Part shown: piece by piece, positions 53,390 to 62,926 of the stretch
Position numbering within the stretch: the stretch's first letter is position 1
Layout of the letters: each line of letters opens with the position of its first letter
Assembly (NCBI RefSeq): GCF_008107695.1
Contig: NZ_VIRG01000070.1
Coordinates: 1,823,464-1,887,463, forward strand
Source of the DNA: Stappia sp. BW2
Lineage (GTDB): Bacteria > Pseudomonadota > Alphaproteobacteria > Rhizobiales > Stappiaceae
Length of the DNA stretch: 64,000 nt
Direction of reading: 5' to 3'
Translations under genes and position numbers: made by a program
Notes under the pieces: model-generated
What the model was told of the DNA's origin: nothing
Database searches by the model: none
Seen by the model: the letters and a program-made list of their open reading frames with translations, nothing else

Positions 53390-54522
53390 CCTCCATTGCT
53401 GACAACAAACCGGCCGACCTCTGCGAGGCCGAGCGTCTTGCGTGGTTGCGGCTGATCCGCTCGGAAAACGTTGGCCCTGTCACATTCGCCGAACTTCTCA
53501 AACATGCAGGCACCGCCCAAAGAGCGCTTGAGCTGCTTCCCGATCTTGCCCGGCGTGGTGGCAAGGCTGGCCGGATTTGTTCCGTTGAAGATGCAGAAGC
53601 CGAGTTGGAGGCCCACAGGCGGATAGGAGCCCGGCTCGTTGGTCTCAGTGAGCCCGACTATCCACAGCACCTTCGGCACATCGATGGCCCGCCGCCGCTC
53701 CTGTCCGTCAAGGGCGGCGCAGCCGCGCTGACCCGCGAGCGCATGATGGCCATTGTCGGCGCGCGAAACGCTTCGCTTTCCGGCAGGAAACTCGCCGCAC
53801 GGTTTGCCCAGGGCCTTGGCGCCGAGGGCTTCTCCATTGTCTCCGGCCTTGCCCGCGGGATCGACGCCGCCGCCCATGAAGCCTCTCTGCAAACCGGCAC
53901 CATCGCCGTCTTTGCCGGAGGCATCAATGTGCTCTATCCGCCAGAACACGACCGGCTGCTCGCGGCAGTGCTCGAAACAGGCGGTGCCGTCATCAGCGAA
54001 ATGCCTTTGGGCTGGAAACCGCGCAGTCGGGATTTTCCACGGCGCAACCGGCTGATTTCCGGTCTCTCCCTTGGGGTTATCGTCATTGAAGCTGCGAAGG
54101 CCTCCGGTTCGCTCCATACCGCTCGTTATGCCTTGGAACAAAACAGAGACATTTTCGCGGTGCCCGGGTCTCCACTCGACCCGCGTTCCGAAGGCGCCAA
54201 CGGGCTGATCCGGCAAGGCGCTACGCTCGTCTCCACCGCCGACGATGTTCTGGAAGGCCTCGGTGGCCGCCTGGCGCCCACCCTTCCCTTCGGCAGACAG
54301 TTCCGTGAAGACGGCGAAACCCATCCGCTGACCCGATCCGACCCGGACGAAAAATTGCGTGAGCGTGTGTTGGCCGCACTGGGTCCGACGCCAGTGGATA
54401 TGGACGAATTGATCCGCTTTGCCGATGGCGACGCACGATCCGTTCACGTCGTTCTTCTGGAACTCGAACTCGCCGGACGGCTTGAAAGACATCGCGGCAA
54501 CAAAATCTCCGCTTTGATGTAA
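53386..54522 (+). CDS. dprA: DNA processing protein DprA
   Basis: 378 residues from GTG at 53386, overlapping the plsY stop (GTGA). An N-terminal SAM-like part precedes the Rossmann core (about 105-310) with VGARNASLSGRKLA, SGLARGIDAAAHE, AVFAGGINVLYPPEH, PRSRDFPRRNRLISGLS and VPGSPLD; a winged-helix DML1 domain ends the protein. DprA loads RecA on incoming ssDNA during transformation. It is followed by topA, a common order in this group. Confidence 0.95.
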   Translation: MTSIADNKPADLCEAERLAWLRLIRSENVGPVTFAELLKHAGTAQRALELLPDLARRGGKAGRICSVEDAEAELEAHRRIGARLVGLSEPDYPQHLRHIDGPPPLLSVKGGAAALTRERMMAIVGARNASLSGRKLAARFAQGLGAEGFSIVSGLARGIDAAAHEASLQTGTIAVFAGGINVLYPPEHDRLLAAVLETGGAVISEMPLGWKPRSRDFPRRNRLISGLSLGVIVIEAAKASGSLHTARYALEQNRDIFAVPGSPLDPRSEGANGLIRQGATLVSTADDVLEGLGGRLAPTLPFGRQFREDGETHPLTRSDPDEKLRERVLAALGPTPVDMDELIRFADGDARSVHVVLLELELAGRLERHRGNKISALM

Positions 54523-54709
54523 GGGTCCGATTTTCCTTGAATCTCAGTGGATAACCCATATCTGGACCGAACCGCTTGACCCGGAAGGATCAAAGGTCCA
54601 TTTGACAGGCGGCGCTTGATCCTTGATCGTCTGCGCCACCGAAATAGCACTTAGATCACCTTCTCTACCGGACGGGGGCACCGTATCCGGCAAAAAAATT
54701 TGGGTAAGA

Positions 54710-57388
54710 ATGTACGTCGTCATTGTGGAATCGCCGGCGAAAGCCAAGACGATCAACAAATATCTCGGTTCCGATTATACGGTTCTGGCTTCCTATGGCC
54801 ATGTGCGAGATCTGCCGGCCAAGGATGGCTCGGTGCTGCCGGACGACAATTTCGCCATGAGCTGGCAAGTGGATGCGAAATCGCAGAAGCGGCTCACTGA
54901 AATCGCCAATGCGGTCAAGGATGCCGACCGCCTCATTCTCGCGACTGACCCCGACCGCGAAGGGGAAGCGATTTCGTGGCACGTTCTGGAAGTGCTGCAG
55001 AAGAAGAAGGTGCTGAAGGACAAGCAGGTCGAGCGCGTGGTTTTCAACGCGATCACCAAAAAAGCGATCCTTGAGGCGATGGACAATCCGCGCCAGCTGG
55101 ATACGCCGCTGGTCGACGCCTATCTCGCCCGACGCGCCCTTGACTATCTCGTGGGCTTTACCCTGTCTCCCGTCCTGTGGCGCAAGCTGCCCGGCGCCCG
55201 TTCCGCGGGCCGCGTACAGTCGGTCGCCCTGCGGCTGATCTGCGACCGGGAAATGGAGATTGAAACCTTCAAGCCGCAGGAATACTGGTCGATCTTCGCC
55301 AACATGAAGACGCCGACCGGGGATATGTTCCAGGCTGGTTTGACCGGGTTCGACGGCAAAAAGATCGGCCGTCTCGATATCAACAATGAAGCGGAAGCCA
55401 CCGCGATCAAGACCATGCTGGAAAGCGCCAGCTTCAAGGTCGACAGCGTTGCGTCAAAACCGGCCAAGCGCAATCCGGCAGCCCCCTTCACCACCTCCAC
55501 CCTGCAACAGGAAGCCTCGCGCAAGCTCGGGTTTTCGGCCTCGCGCACCATGCAGGTAGCGCAAAAGCTTTACGAGGGTATTGCAATCGGCGGCGAGACC
55601 TCCGGTCTCATCACCTATATGCGTACCGATGGCGTCCAGATCGCCGGCGAAGCAATTGACGCGGCCCGCTCCGTAATCGCCAAGGATTTCGGCGACAAAT
55701 ACGTTCCCGAGAAGCCGCGCGTCTACACGTCCAAGGCAAAGAATGCCCAGGAGGCGCACGAAGCGATCCGGCCAACGGACCTTTCGCGCCATCCCAAGGA
55801 TGTCGCCCGCTTCCTGGATCCGGATCAAGCCAAGCTGTATGAGCTGATCTGGAAACGGACCATGGCGTCGCAGATGGAATCGGCGGTGCTGGAACGGACC
55901 ACCATCGAAATCCTTGCTGACGGATCCGGAAAGCGCGCCAACCTGCGTGCCACGGGCTCGGTTGTCCGCTTCGACGGTTTCCTTGCACTTTACCAAGAAG
56001 GCCGCGACGACGAGGAAGACGAAAACTCCAAGCGTCTGCCGGCTGTCGACGAAGGCGCTGCCCTGACAGCCGCCTCGGTCGATGGAGCCGCGCAGGCAAT
56101 CGAAGCCTCGCAGCATTTCACGACCCCGCCGCCGCGCTACACCGAAGCGAGCCTCGTCAAGAAGATGGAAGAGCTCGGCATCGGCCGGCCGTCCACCTAT
56201 GCCTCGACGCTTCAGACACTTCGTGACCGTGACTATGTCGAACTCGACAAGAAGCAGCTTGTTCCGATGGACAAGGGACGCATCGTTATTGCGTTCCTGG
56301 AAAGCTTCTTCCAGCGCTATGTCGAATTCGATTTCACCGCGAGTCTGGAAGAACAGCTCGACAAGATTTCCGCTGGCGAGCTGTCCTGGCTCGACGTGCT
56401 GCGCGATTTCTGGACCGGCTTTTCCGGCGCCGTCAACGAGATCAAGGATCTGCGCGTTGCTCATGTGATCGACGCCCTGAACGAGCTGCTCGGGCCGCAT
56501 ATCTTCCCGGCGAAGGAAGACGGCTCCGACCCGCGCAAGTGTCCGTCTTGCGACAACGGCCAGCTTTCCCTGAAGGTCAGCCGATGGGGCGCCTTCATCG
56601 GCTGCTCCAATTATCCGGAATGCGGCTTCACGCGGCAGCTCGGCAAACCGAGCGGTGAAGATGGAGAAGGCGACGACGGTCCGAAGGTTCTCGGCACCGA
56701 TCCGGATACCGGTCTTGATGTTTCCCTGCGCAACGGCCGCTTCGGCCCTTACGTTCAGTTGGGCGAGGAAGCCAAGCCGAAACGGTCGTCCCTGCCCCGT
56801 GGCTGGTCCGCGGCGGACATGGACCTTGAAAAGGCGCTTCAGCTTCTGTCGCTGCCGCGCGAGGTCGGTCCGCACCCGGAAGACGGCAAGATGATCACGG
56901 CCGGGATCGGACGCTACGGACCGTTCGTGTTGCACGAAGGCACTTATGCGAACCTCTCCGCGCCGGAAGAGGTATTCTCCGTCGGCATCAACCGTGCGGT
57001 GGATGCGCTGGCGCAAAAACGTGCCAAGGGTGGTGGTCGTGGCGGTGCGGCGGCAACGCCGCTGAAGGAACTCGGCGAGCATCCCTCCGAAGGCGGCCCG
57101 ATCAATGTGTATGACGGCCGCTACGGGCCCTACGTCAAACACGGCAAGATCAACGCCACACTGCCGAAGGACACCGATCCCAAAACTGTCACGATGGAAC
57201 AGGCGGTCGAGCTGATCGCGGCGAAAGCCTCCAAGGGTGGCACCAAGAAGAAAGCGGCCGCCAAGAAACCGGCTGCGAAGAAAACGGCAACCAAAAAGAC
57301 GGCCACCAAGAAGACGGCGTCCAAGTCTTCTGCAAAGGCAAAGGTCGATGCGTCGTCAGATGAGGTGCCCTGGGATGATGCGAGTTGA
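54710..57388 (+). CDS. topA: DNA topoisomerase I
   Basis: 892 residues from the ATG at 54710, MYVVIVESPAKAKTINKYLG being the Toprim start; a longer frame to 54623 is unlike TopA. Catalytic Tyr303 is in GLITYMRTDG. ATDPDREGEAISW marks the Toprim Asp cluster. One C4 zinc element (CPSCDNGQL...GCSNYPECGF, about 607-640) is followed by repeated TopA C-terminal domains and a Lys/Ala-rich tail of about 45 residues that likely binds DNA. It relaxes negative supercoils. The stop overlaps rnr. Confidence 0.96.
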   Translation: MYVVIVESPAKAKTINKYLGSDYTVLASYGHVRDLPAKDGSVLPDDNFAMSWQVDAKSQKRLTEIANAVKDADRLILATDPDREGEAISWHVLEVLQKKKVLKDKQVERVVFNAITKKAILEAMDNPRQLDTPLVDAYLARRALDYLVGFTLSPVLWRKLPGARSAGRVQSVALRLICDREMEIETFKPQEYWSIFANMKTPTGDMFQAGLTGFDGKKIGRLDINNEAEATAIKTMLESASFKVDSVASKPAKRNPAAPFTTSTLQQEASRKLGFSASRTMQVAQKLYEGIAIGGETSGLITYMRTDGVQIAGEAIDAARSVIAKDFGDKYVPEKPRVYTSKAKNAQEAHEAIRPTDLSRHPKDVARFLDPDQAKLYELIWKRTMASQMESAVLERTTIEILADGSGKRANLRATGSVVRFDGFLALYQEGRDDEEDENSKRLPAVDEGAALTAASVDGAAQAIEASQHFTTPPPRYTEASLVKKMEELGIGRPSTYASTLQTLRDRDYVELDKKQLVPMDKGRIVIAFLESFFQRYVEFDFTASLEEQLDKISAGELSWLDVLRDFWTGFSGAVNEIKDLRVAHVIDALNELLGPHIFPAKEDGSDPRKCPSCDNGQLSLKVSRWGAFIGCSNYPECGFTRQLGKPSGEDGEGDDGPKVLGTDPDTGLDVSLRNGRFGPYVQLGEEAKPKRSSLPRGWSAADMDLEKALQLLSLPREVGPHPEDGKMITAGIGRYGPFVLHEGTYANLSAPEEVFSVGINRAVDALAQKRAKGGGRGGAAATPLKELGEHPSEGGPINVYDGRYGPYVKHGKINATLPKDTDPKTVTMEQAVELIAAKASKGGTKKKAAAKKPAAKKTATKKTATKKTASKSSAKAKVDASSDEVPWDDAS

Positions 57389-59703
57389 GCGCAAAACGGA
57401 TTAACACGCGCAAGCACACCAATCGAAAACACACCAAAACTCCGGGTGAAATGCCCTCTCGCGAGGATATTCTCGCGTTTGTTGCCGACAATCCGGGCCG
57501 CGCGGGCAAGCGCGAGATTGCCCGCCACTTCGGCATTATCGGCGGCGCCCGCATCCATCTGAAAAAGATGCTGAAGGACCTGGCCGACGACGGTCTCATG
57601 GAAAAGCGCAACAAGCGCATGATCCGTCCGGGCGACCTGCCGCCTGTTTTTGTCGCCAACCTGATCGCACGCGACAAGGACGGCGAGCTGATCGCAACGC
57701 CCGTCGACTGGGATGATGAGATCGGTGCACCGCCGAAAATTCTTGTCCTGACCGGCAAAACCAAGTCGACCCAACCCGGCCTCGGTGACCGGGCTCTCAT
57801 TCGCCTGACAGAGGCCGAAGGCAGCCCTGAAACAGATCACGTGGCGCGCGTCATCCGGGTTCTCGAAAAGCGTCAGGGTGCAATCCTGGGCATTCTCCGG
57901 AAACGGGACGGCAGCCGCCCGCCCTACCTCGAACCGATTGATCGCAAGCAACGGGAACTTGATGTCGATGCGCGTGAGTTGAAGGACGCCGACGACGGCG
58001 ATCTTGTCAGCGTTCAGGTGACGCGCTCCGGCCGCTATGGCCATCCGCTTGCCGCCGTTGTCGAGCGCTTCGGCTCGATGAATTCGGAAAAGGCGGTTTC
58101 GGAAATCGCCCTGCAATCGCACGGCATTCCGCACGTCTTCCCGGCAGCCGTCGAGGCGCAGGCAGAGAGCGCACAGCCGGTCGAAAAACTCGGCAAGCGT
58201 GAGGATTGGCGGCAGGTGCCGCTGATTACCATCGACCCGCCAGACGCAAAAGACCACGATGATGCCGTCTACGCCGAGGCAGACGACGACCCTTCCAACG
58301 AAGGTGGCTACATTTGCTATGTGGCCATCGCGGACGTCGCTCATTACGTCACGCCCGGCTCTCCCATGGACCGGGAAGCGAACCTGCGCGGCAACTCGGT
58401 CTATTTTCCCGACCGGGTTATTCCGATGCTGCCCGAGCGGATTTCCAACCAGCTCTGCTCGCTGAGAGAAAAGGAAGACAAGCCGGCGCTCGGCGTGCGG
58501 ATGATCTTTGACAAGACCGGCCGCAAGACCGGGCACACTTTCCACCGGGTGCTGATGCGCTCGGCAGCGAAGCTCTCCTATCTGCAGGCCCAGAAGGCGA
58601 TTGACGGCACCACGGACGAGAAGACCGAAACCTTGCTCGACGGCGTCCTGAAGCCCCTGTGGGCAGCTTATGACCTGTTGAAGAAGGGGCGCGAGGCGCG
58701 CGAACCGCTGGAACTGGATCTGCCGGAACGCAAGATCAAGCTGAAACCGGACGGGACAGTCGACCATGTCTATGTTCCGGAGCGTCTCGACGCGCACAAG
58801 CTGATCGAAGAATTCATGATCCAGGCGAACGTGGCTGCCGCCGAAACGCTGGAGCGGAAGAAAACACCCCTGCTCTACCGCATCCACGATGCCTCGACGC
58901 CGGAGAAGCTGGAAAGCCTGAAAGACTTCCTGTCGACGCTGAACATGAAGCTGCCTTCTTCCGGGGGCCTTCGCCCATCCGCCTTCAACGGCATTCTGGC
59001 CAAGGTGAAGGACACGCCCCAGGCGCACCTCGTCAACGAGGTGGTGTTGCGCAGCCAGGCCCAGGCAGAATACGCACCACAGAACATCGGCCATTTCGGG
59101 TTGAACCTGAGGCGCTACGCGCACTTTACGTCACCGATCCGCCGTTATGCCGACCTTATCGTTCACCGCGGGCTGATATCCGCGCTCGGGCTTGGCAAGG
59201 ACGGTCTGCCGGAAGGCTTCGAGACAAAGCTGGAAGCCATCGGCGCCGAGATCTCGGCCGCAGAACGGCGGGCCATGCTTGCCGAACGCGACACCATCGA
59301 CCGTCTGATCGCCCTTTGGATGAGCGACCAGATCGGCGCGACTTTCCAGGGCAGGATTGCCGGCGTGGTCAAGTCCGGCATGTTCGTTCGTCTGTCGGAC
59401 ACTGGCGCTGACGGCTTCGTACCGGCCTCGACCATCGGCCTTGATTATTACCGCTATGACGAAGGGTCGCATGCCCTGATAGGTGACAAAACCGGCGAGA
59501 CCTACCAACTTGGCGATCAAGTGGAGGTCCGGCTGGTGGAAGCAGCCCCCTTTGCCGGTGCTCTGACATTCGAGATGCAGAGCCACGGCAGCATTGCCGG
59601 CAAACGCATCCGGAAAGCCGCGCCCAAGGTGCGGCGCGGACCGCCCAAGGGCGGACGCGGCAAGACCTCACCGAAGAAACAGGGTCGAAGGAGGTCTTCG
59701 TGA
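57385..59703 (+). CDS. rnr: Ribonuclease R
   Basis: 772 residues if begun at the TTG at 57385, which overlaps the topA stop; an ATG at 57451 would give about 750. A winged-helix segment (about 25-80) is followed by cold-shock domains, the RNB catalytic domain with IDPPDAKDHDDAVYAE, and an S1 domain near the end (FQGRIAGVVKSGMFVRLSDT). The end is Lys/Arg-rich. It degrades structured RNA 3' to 5'. Four neighbours overlap in series, topA-rnr-DUF983-NUDIX. Confidence 0.95.
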   Translation: MSAKRINTRKHTNRKHTKTPGEMPSREDILAFVADNPGRAGKREIARHFGIIGGARIHLKKMLKDLADDGLMEKRNKRMIRPGDLPPVFVANLIARDKDGELIATPVDWDDEIGAPPKILVLTGKTKSTQPGLGDRALIRLTEAEGSPETDHVARVIRVLEKRQGAILGILRKRDGSRPPYLEPIDRKQRELDVDARELKDADDGDLVSVQVTRSGRYGHPLAAVVERFGSMNSEKAVSEIALQSHGIPHVFPAAVEAQAESAQPVEKLGKREDWRQVPLITIDPPDAKDHDDAVYAEADDDPSNEGGYICYVAIADVAHYVTPGSPMDREANLRGNSVYFPDRVIPMLPERISNQLCSLREKEDKPALGVRMIFDKTGRKTGHTFHRVLMRSAAKLSYLQAQKAIDGTTDEKTETLLDGVLKPLWAAYDLLKKGREAREPLELDLPERKIKLKPDGTVDHVYVPERLDAHKLIEEFMIQANVAAAETLERKKTPLLYRIHDASTPEKLESLKDFLSTLNMKLPSSGGLRPSAFNGILAKVKDTPQAHLVNEVVLRSQAQAEYAPQNIGHFGLNLRRYAHFTSPIRRYADLIVHRGLISALGLGKDGLPEGFETKLEAIGAEISAAERRAMLAERDTIDRLIALWMSDQIGATFQGRIAGVVKSGMFVRLSDTGADGFVPASTIGLDYYRYDEGSHALIGDKTGETYQLGDQVEVRLVEAAPFAGALTFEMQSHGSIAGKRIRKAAPKVRRGPPKGGRGKTSPKKQGRRRSS

Positions 59704-60170
59704 CGGTCCGCTATGAACTGCACGACAAACTGGAAACGCCGGACATGGCTTCCGAAAAGCCGAAACGCAACGTTCTGCAGGCCGTGCTGCGTGGAGCAGG
59801 CAACCGATGCATGAACTGCGGCGAAGGCAAGTTGTTCGAAGGCTTTCTTCAGCCACACTATGCCTGCACTCAATGCGGTGAGGAATTCCATCACCACCGT
59901 GCGGACGACGCACCGCCCTATTTCACAATCACCATTGTGGGCCACATCATCGTCCCTGCGCTTCTGGCCGTGGAAGTGTTGTGGCATCCCGCGCTGTGGA
60001 TCCATATGTCTCTCTGGGTGCCGCTGACGCTGATCCTGTCGCTGTCGCTGCTGCGGCCGATCAAGGGAGCGCTGATCGGACTGCAATGGGCGCTTTACAT
60101 GCATGGTTTCGACCCGGATGCGGAAGACGACACGCCCCCCATTCCGGTTCCTTCCGAAAGGATCACATGA
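59700..60170 (+). CDS. DUF983 membrane protein with a zinc-ribbon
   Basis: 156 residues from GTG at 59700 overlapping the rnr TGA. CMNCGEGKLF and CTQCGEEFHHH give a four-Cys zinc site, followed by two membrane spans (about 80-100 and 102-122). This is the DUF983 family, of unknown function, conserved beside rnr in many Alphaproteobacteria. The stop overlaps the next ATG. Confidence 0.9.
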   Translation: MTVRYELHDKLETPDMASEKPKRNVLQAVLRGAGNRCMNCGEGKLFEGFLQPHYACTQCGEEFHHHRADDAPPYFTITIVGHIIVPALLAVEVLWHPALWIHMSLWVPLTLILSLSLLRPIKGALIGLQWALYMHGFDPDAEDDTPPIPVPSERIT

Positions 60171-60913
60171 GCGGTTCGTTCGAAAAGCAGCTGGCGAAAG
60201 ACGAAAAAGCCGGAAATTACCCCTATATCCGTCCCAAAGATGCCGCAACGTTGCTCATTCTGGACCGTGACGGCCAGGGCCCGGTCAAGCTTCTGATGGG
60301 CCGCCGCCATATGCGCCATGCCTTCATGCCGGGCAAATTCGTGTTCCCGGGGGGCCGGGTGGATGTCTCCGATTCCCGCATTACCGATGTGCTTCCCTAT
60401 CATCCGGACGTCGAGGCCAAGCTGAGACGCGACCTGAAAAACGCCAAATCGGCCGCGCGTGTTCGCGCGCTGGCGCTGGCGGCCATTCGGGAAACCTATG
60501 AAGAGGCCGGGCTGTTCATTGGCCGTCCGACGCAAGGGAACAATCTTCGCCTTGGTACCGGCTTTGAGGCTTTTGCCGAGCGCGGCATACAGCCGGACCT
60601 GGGTGGCCTGCGCATGATTGCGAGGGCCATCACCCCACCGCAACGCCCGCGGCGCTTCGACACCCGTTTTCTGGCCGTCTGGGCGGATGCTATTGCCGAC
60701 AGGTTGCCCGATGGTACGGGGCCGTCCGGTGAACTGGAAGATTGTGCCTGGCTGACCATCGAAGAAGCACGGCAAAAAGAGCTGCCGATGATCACAAACA
60801 AGATCCTGACGGACCTTGAAGGCAGACTGGCCAAAGACCCGGACCTTTTGCCCACAACTCCGGTACCGTATTATTTCTTCCGCAAGGGCGGCTTCGTGAA
60901 GCAAGAACTTTAG
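60167..60913 (+). CDS. NUDIX hydrolase
   Basis: 248 residues from the ATG at 60167, overlapping the DUF983 stop (ATGA). FVFPGGRVD is followed, after an insert of about 45 residues, by AAIRETYEEAGLFIG, the REUxEExGU half of the Nudix box. The long insert in the box marks the Nudt19-like class, whose members act on acyl-CoA or other diphosphates. The exact substrate is unknown. Confidence 0.87.
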   Translation: MSGSFEKQLAKDEKAGNYPYIRPKDAATLLILDRDGQGPVKLLMGRRHMRHAFMPGKFVFPGGRVDVSDSRITDVLPYHPDVEAKLRRDLKNAKSAARVRALALAAIRETYEEAGLFIGRPTQGNNLRLGTGFEAFAERGIQPDLGGLRMIARAITPPQRPRRFDTRFLAVWADAIADRLPDGTGPSGELEDCAWLTIEEARQKELPMITNKILTDLEGRLAKDPDLLPTTPVPYYFFRKGGFVKQEL

Positions 60914-60970
60914 GGTCACCTCCGATCAACGCATCGCGGGCTTACGGCGCACGAAGGTGTATTTCGAGAT

Positions 60971-61492
60971 ATGCCCTTCCTGATTTCGCTTTCCGGCTTG
61001 CCCGGCGTCGGCAAGTCGACCATTGCCAAGACACTATGTCGAAGCCTGCCCGCAGTTCTCTTGCGCGTCGTTTCCGTTGAGACTGCGCTGAAGCGTAGTG
61101 CCTTGAAGCTCCATGCCCCCGAAGATGCCGGCTATCTTGCCCTTGCTGCAATCGCCGTCGGTAATCTGGAACTTGGCCACAAACTCGTTACCGATACGGT
61201 CAACCCGGTTGCCGCCTCCAGACAAATGTGGGCGAACACCGCGCAGTCTGCCGGGGCAGCACTATTGAATGTCGAAATCGTCTGTTTGGATGAGCGTGAA
61301 CACCGCAATCGCGTCGAGAACCGGATCTCGGAGATCGATGGGCTGCTCCCGCCCCGCTGGTCTGAGGTTCAAAATCATGCCTACGAACCATGGACGGAAC
61401 ACCGTCTTCAACTGGACAGCTTCGCTCTGACAGTGGACCAGTCGGTCGATACGATACTGGAGGCTCTGACAGCCCTGCGGCAGAATGGCTGA
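60971..61492 (+). CDS. P-loop kinase-like protein
   Basis: 173 residues. It opens with strand and Walker A, LISLSGLPGVGKSTIAKTL, then DTVNPVAASRQMWANTA and VCLDEREHRNRVENR, a pattern of the AAA_33/zeta-toxin-like kinases. No antitoxin is adjacent. Substrate unknown. The gene lies 57 bp after the NUDIX gene; its ribosome site is weak. Confidence 0.72.
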   Translation: MPFLISLSGLPGVGKSTIAKTLCRSLPAVLLRVVSVETALKRSALKLHAPEDAGYLALAAIAVGNLELGHKLVTDTVNPVAASRQMWANTAQSAGAALLNVEIVCLDEREHRNRVENRISEIDGLLPPRWSEVQNHAYEPWTEHRLQLDSFALTVDQSVDTILEALTALRQNG

Positions 61493-61648
61493 GATGGCTC
61501 GAAAAGGCAGCCAGACCTTAGCAAGTGCTTGACTTTCGCGCTGCGATGAGTAGGTTGCGCGCTGATTTCAGACATTGGGGCAGATTCATCGCCAGCCATC
61601 TGGCCGCAAGAACTCTTTGCCCGACAACAGAGAACAGGATCCAAGGCC

Positions 61649-61816
61649 ATGGCCAAGGCGACAACAATCAAGATCAAGCTCCTCTCCACGGCTGACACCG
61701 GCTTCTTCTATGTCACCAAGAAGAACTCCCGTACGATGACCGAGAAGATGGTCAAAAAGAAATACGACCCGGTTGCGAAAAAGCACGTCGAGTTCAAGGA
61801 AGCCAAGATCAAGTAA
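61649..61816 (+). CDS. rpmG: 50S ribosomal protein L33
   Basis: 55 residues, MAKATTIKIKLLSTADTGFF then YVTKKNSRTMTEKMVKKKYD and a basic end EAKIK. AAGG precedes the ATG by 4 nt. This is the alphaproteobacterial form of L33 without the zinc cysteines. It is followed by an intrinsic terminator. Confidence 0.97.
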   Translation: MAKATTIKIKLLSTADTGFFYVTKKNSRTMTEKMVKKKYDPVAKKHVEFKEAKIK

Positions 61817-61842
61817 GATCCGGTTTCAGACGATCTTTCAAG

Positions 61843-61868
61843 AACCCGCTGGAAACGGCGGGTTTTTT
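61843..61868 (+). terminator. Intrinsic terminator of rpmG
   Basis: AACCCGC-TGGAAACG-GCGGGTT followed by TTTT; 26 bp after the stop. Confidence 0.88.
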
Positions 61869-62417
61869 GATGTCTGACAGAAAGAATTGCTGGAGTTTTG
61901 CCGCTTCAGTTCGCTGTCGTGACGCGCGCCTGCCAAGGCGACGCCTGCTTATGAAAAGCCACGACGAAGCAGTTTCAGCATGACTGCTGACACTGCTTCA
62001 ATGTTTTCACCAGAAAAATTAGTGGTCGGCGGGAACACGGCATTCGAGGAGGCCACTCTTCGGCCGGTTCCCTGCCGACCTGCCCCACGGACCCAGGAGA
62101 TGCGGCGGACCTGAGCACTCCGAGGGGAAACTTTCTCGCCTGTTATGACGCCTAAGTGTTTTTGGCCGCGCCATAGAGGCGATCAGGGAAAACCCTGACC
62201 TGCGGGTCACCCTACCTGAATGTTGCCTGATTGCAATATATTCCGCAAAATATGCACAGGAACAATGCGGTCTTAGTAAATCCGTAACCTTAATATGAAC
62301 GGCGCGTGAGCGTGAGGATTTGCGATTCGCGCTGTATTTCGGCAGATGGCAGCGCCATTCAACCGTGAAACCTTTGCGGAAAACTTTGCCAGTTGCACCC
62401 CGGCACCGGGTCGCTCG
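61869..62417. other. 549 bp non-coding region between rpmG and divK
   Basis: No ORF with ribosome site or family similarity on either strand. pleD, often found downstream of divK in relatives, is absent and I see no remnant of a GGDEF or receiver domain. The region holds a long hairpin (62024-62080). Confidence 0.5.
62024..62080. ncRNA. Candidate structured RNA or palindrome
   Basis: GGTCGGC-GGGAAC (62024-62036) pairs with GTTCCC-TGCCGACC (62067-62080) over 13 bp with one bulge, and GGCC-N7-GGCC nests inside. The coding strand is not clear and no promoter or T-run was confirmed, so the RNA call is tentative. Confidence 0.3.
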
Positions 62418-62789
62418 TTATGCTTCGCCAAGATAGGCGCGGACTGTTTCCAGGAACTTTGCGACCGAGATCGGTTTGGAAATGTAGGCTTCGCAGCCCC
62501 CCTGGCGGATGCGTTCCTCGTCACCCTTCATGGCGAAAGCCGTCACCGCGATCACCGGAATGGACGCGATGTCCTCGTCTTCCTTGATCCACTTGGTGAC
62601 CTCAAGTCCTGAAACTTCCGGAAGCTGAATATCCATCAGGATGAGATCAGGATGATGCTCACGGGCCAGCTGCAACGCTTCGATGCCGGTCCGGGTCTGC
62701 AATGTATTATAGCCGTGCGCTTCGAGCAGATCATGAAACAGTTTCATGTTCAGCTCGTTGTCTTCGACGATCAACACGGATTTTGCCAT
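62418..62789 (-). CDS. divK: Cell-cycle response regulator DivK
   Basis: 123 residues, a stand-alone receiver domain. VLIVEDNELNMKLFHDLLEA, the phosphorylated Asp53 in LILMDIQLP, VIAVTAFAMKGDEERI and GCEAYISKPISVAKFL are near identical to Caulobacter DivK. DivK, phosphorylated by DivJ and dephosphorylated by PleC, lowers CtrA activity through DivL-CckA and so governs division and polarity. It is divergent from a DUF3572 gene, with a CtrA-like site between them. Confidence 0.95.
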   Translation of the reverse strand: MAKSVLIVEDNELNMKLFHDLLEAHGYNTLQTRTGIEALQLAREHHPDLILMDIQLPEVSGLEVTKWIKEDEDIASIPVIAVTAFAMKGDEERIRQGGCEAYISKPISVAKFLETVRAYLGEA

Positions 62790-62878
62790 ATGTCCGGCCC
62801 TTTACCCGGCAACTTGCCGGTCCCATTTTATCTTCGCAGCACGATTTAGTCCGCGGTAGAACCCTTCCCCGGTCCACT

Positions 62879-62893
62879 TTAAATTTCTTCTAA
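62879..62893. promoter_or_regulatory. CtrA-like box between divK and DUF3572 genes
   Basis: TTAA-ATTTCTT-CTAA has the spacing of the CtrA box TTAA-N7-TTAA with one mismatch. It lies 90 bp before divK, a gene known to be under CtrA control in Caulobacter. Confidence 0.4.
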
Positions 62894-62926
62894 CCCGGAA
62901 TCGTTTCAGAAAGGCAAAAAAACACA

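Noticed and set aside
55454..59124. Two long minus-strand open frames (562 and 664 codons)
   Set aside because: Antisense to topA and rnr; no ribosome sites or recognisable domains.
60971..61492. Zeta-type toxin of a toxin-antitoxin pair
   Set aside because: The Walker A fits, but there is no adjacent small antitoxin gene and the context is core genome.
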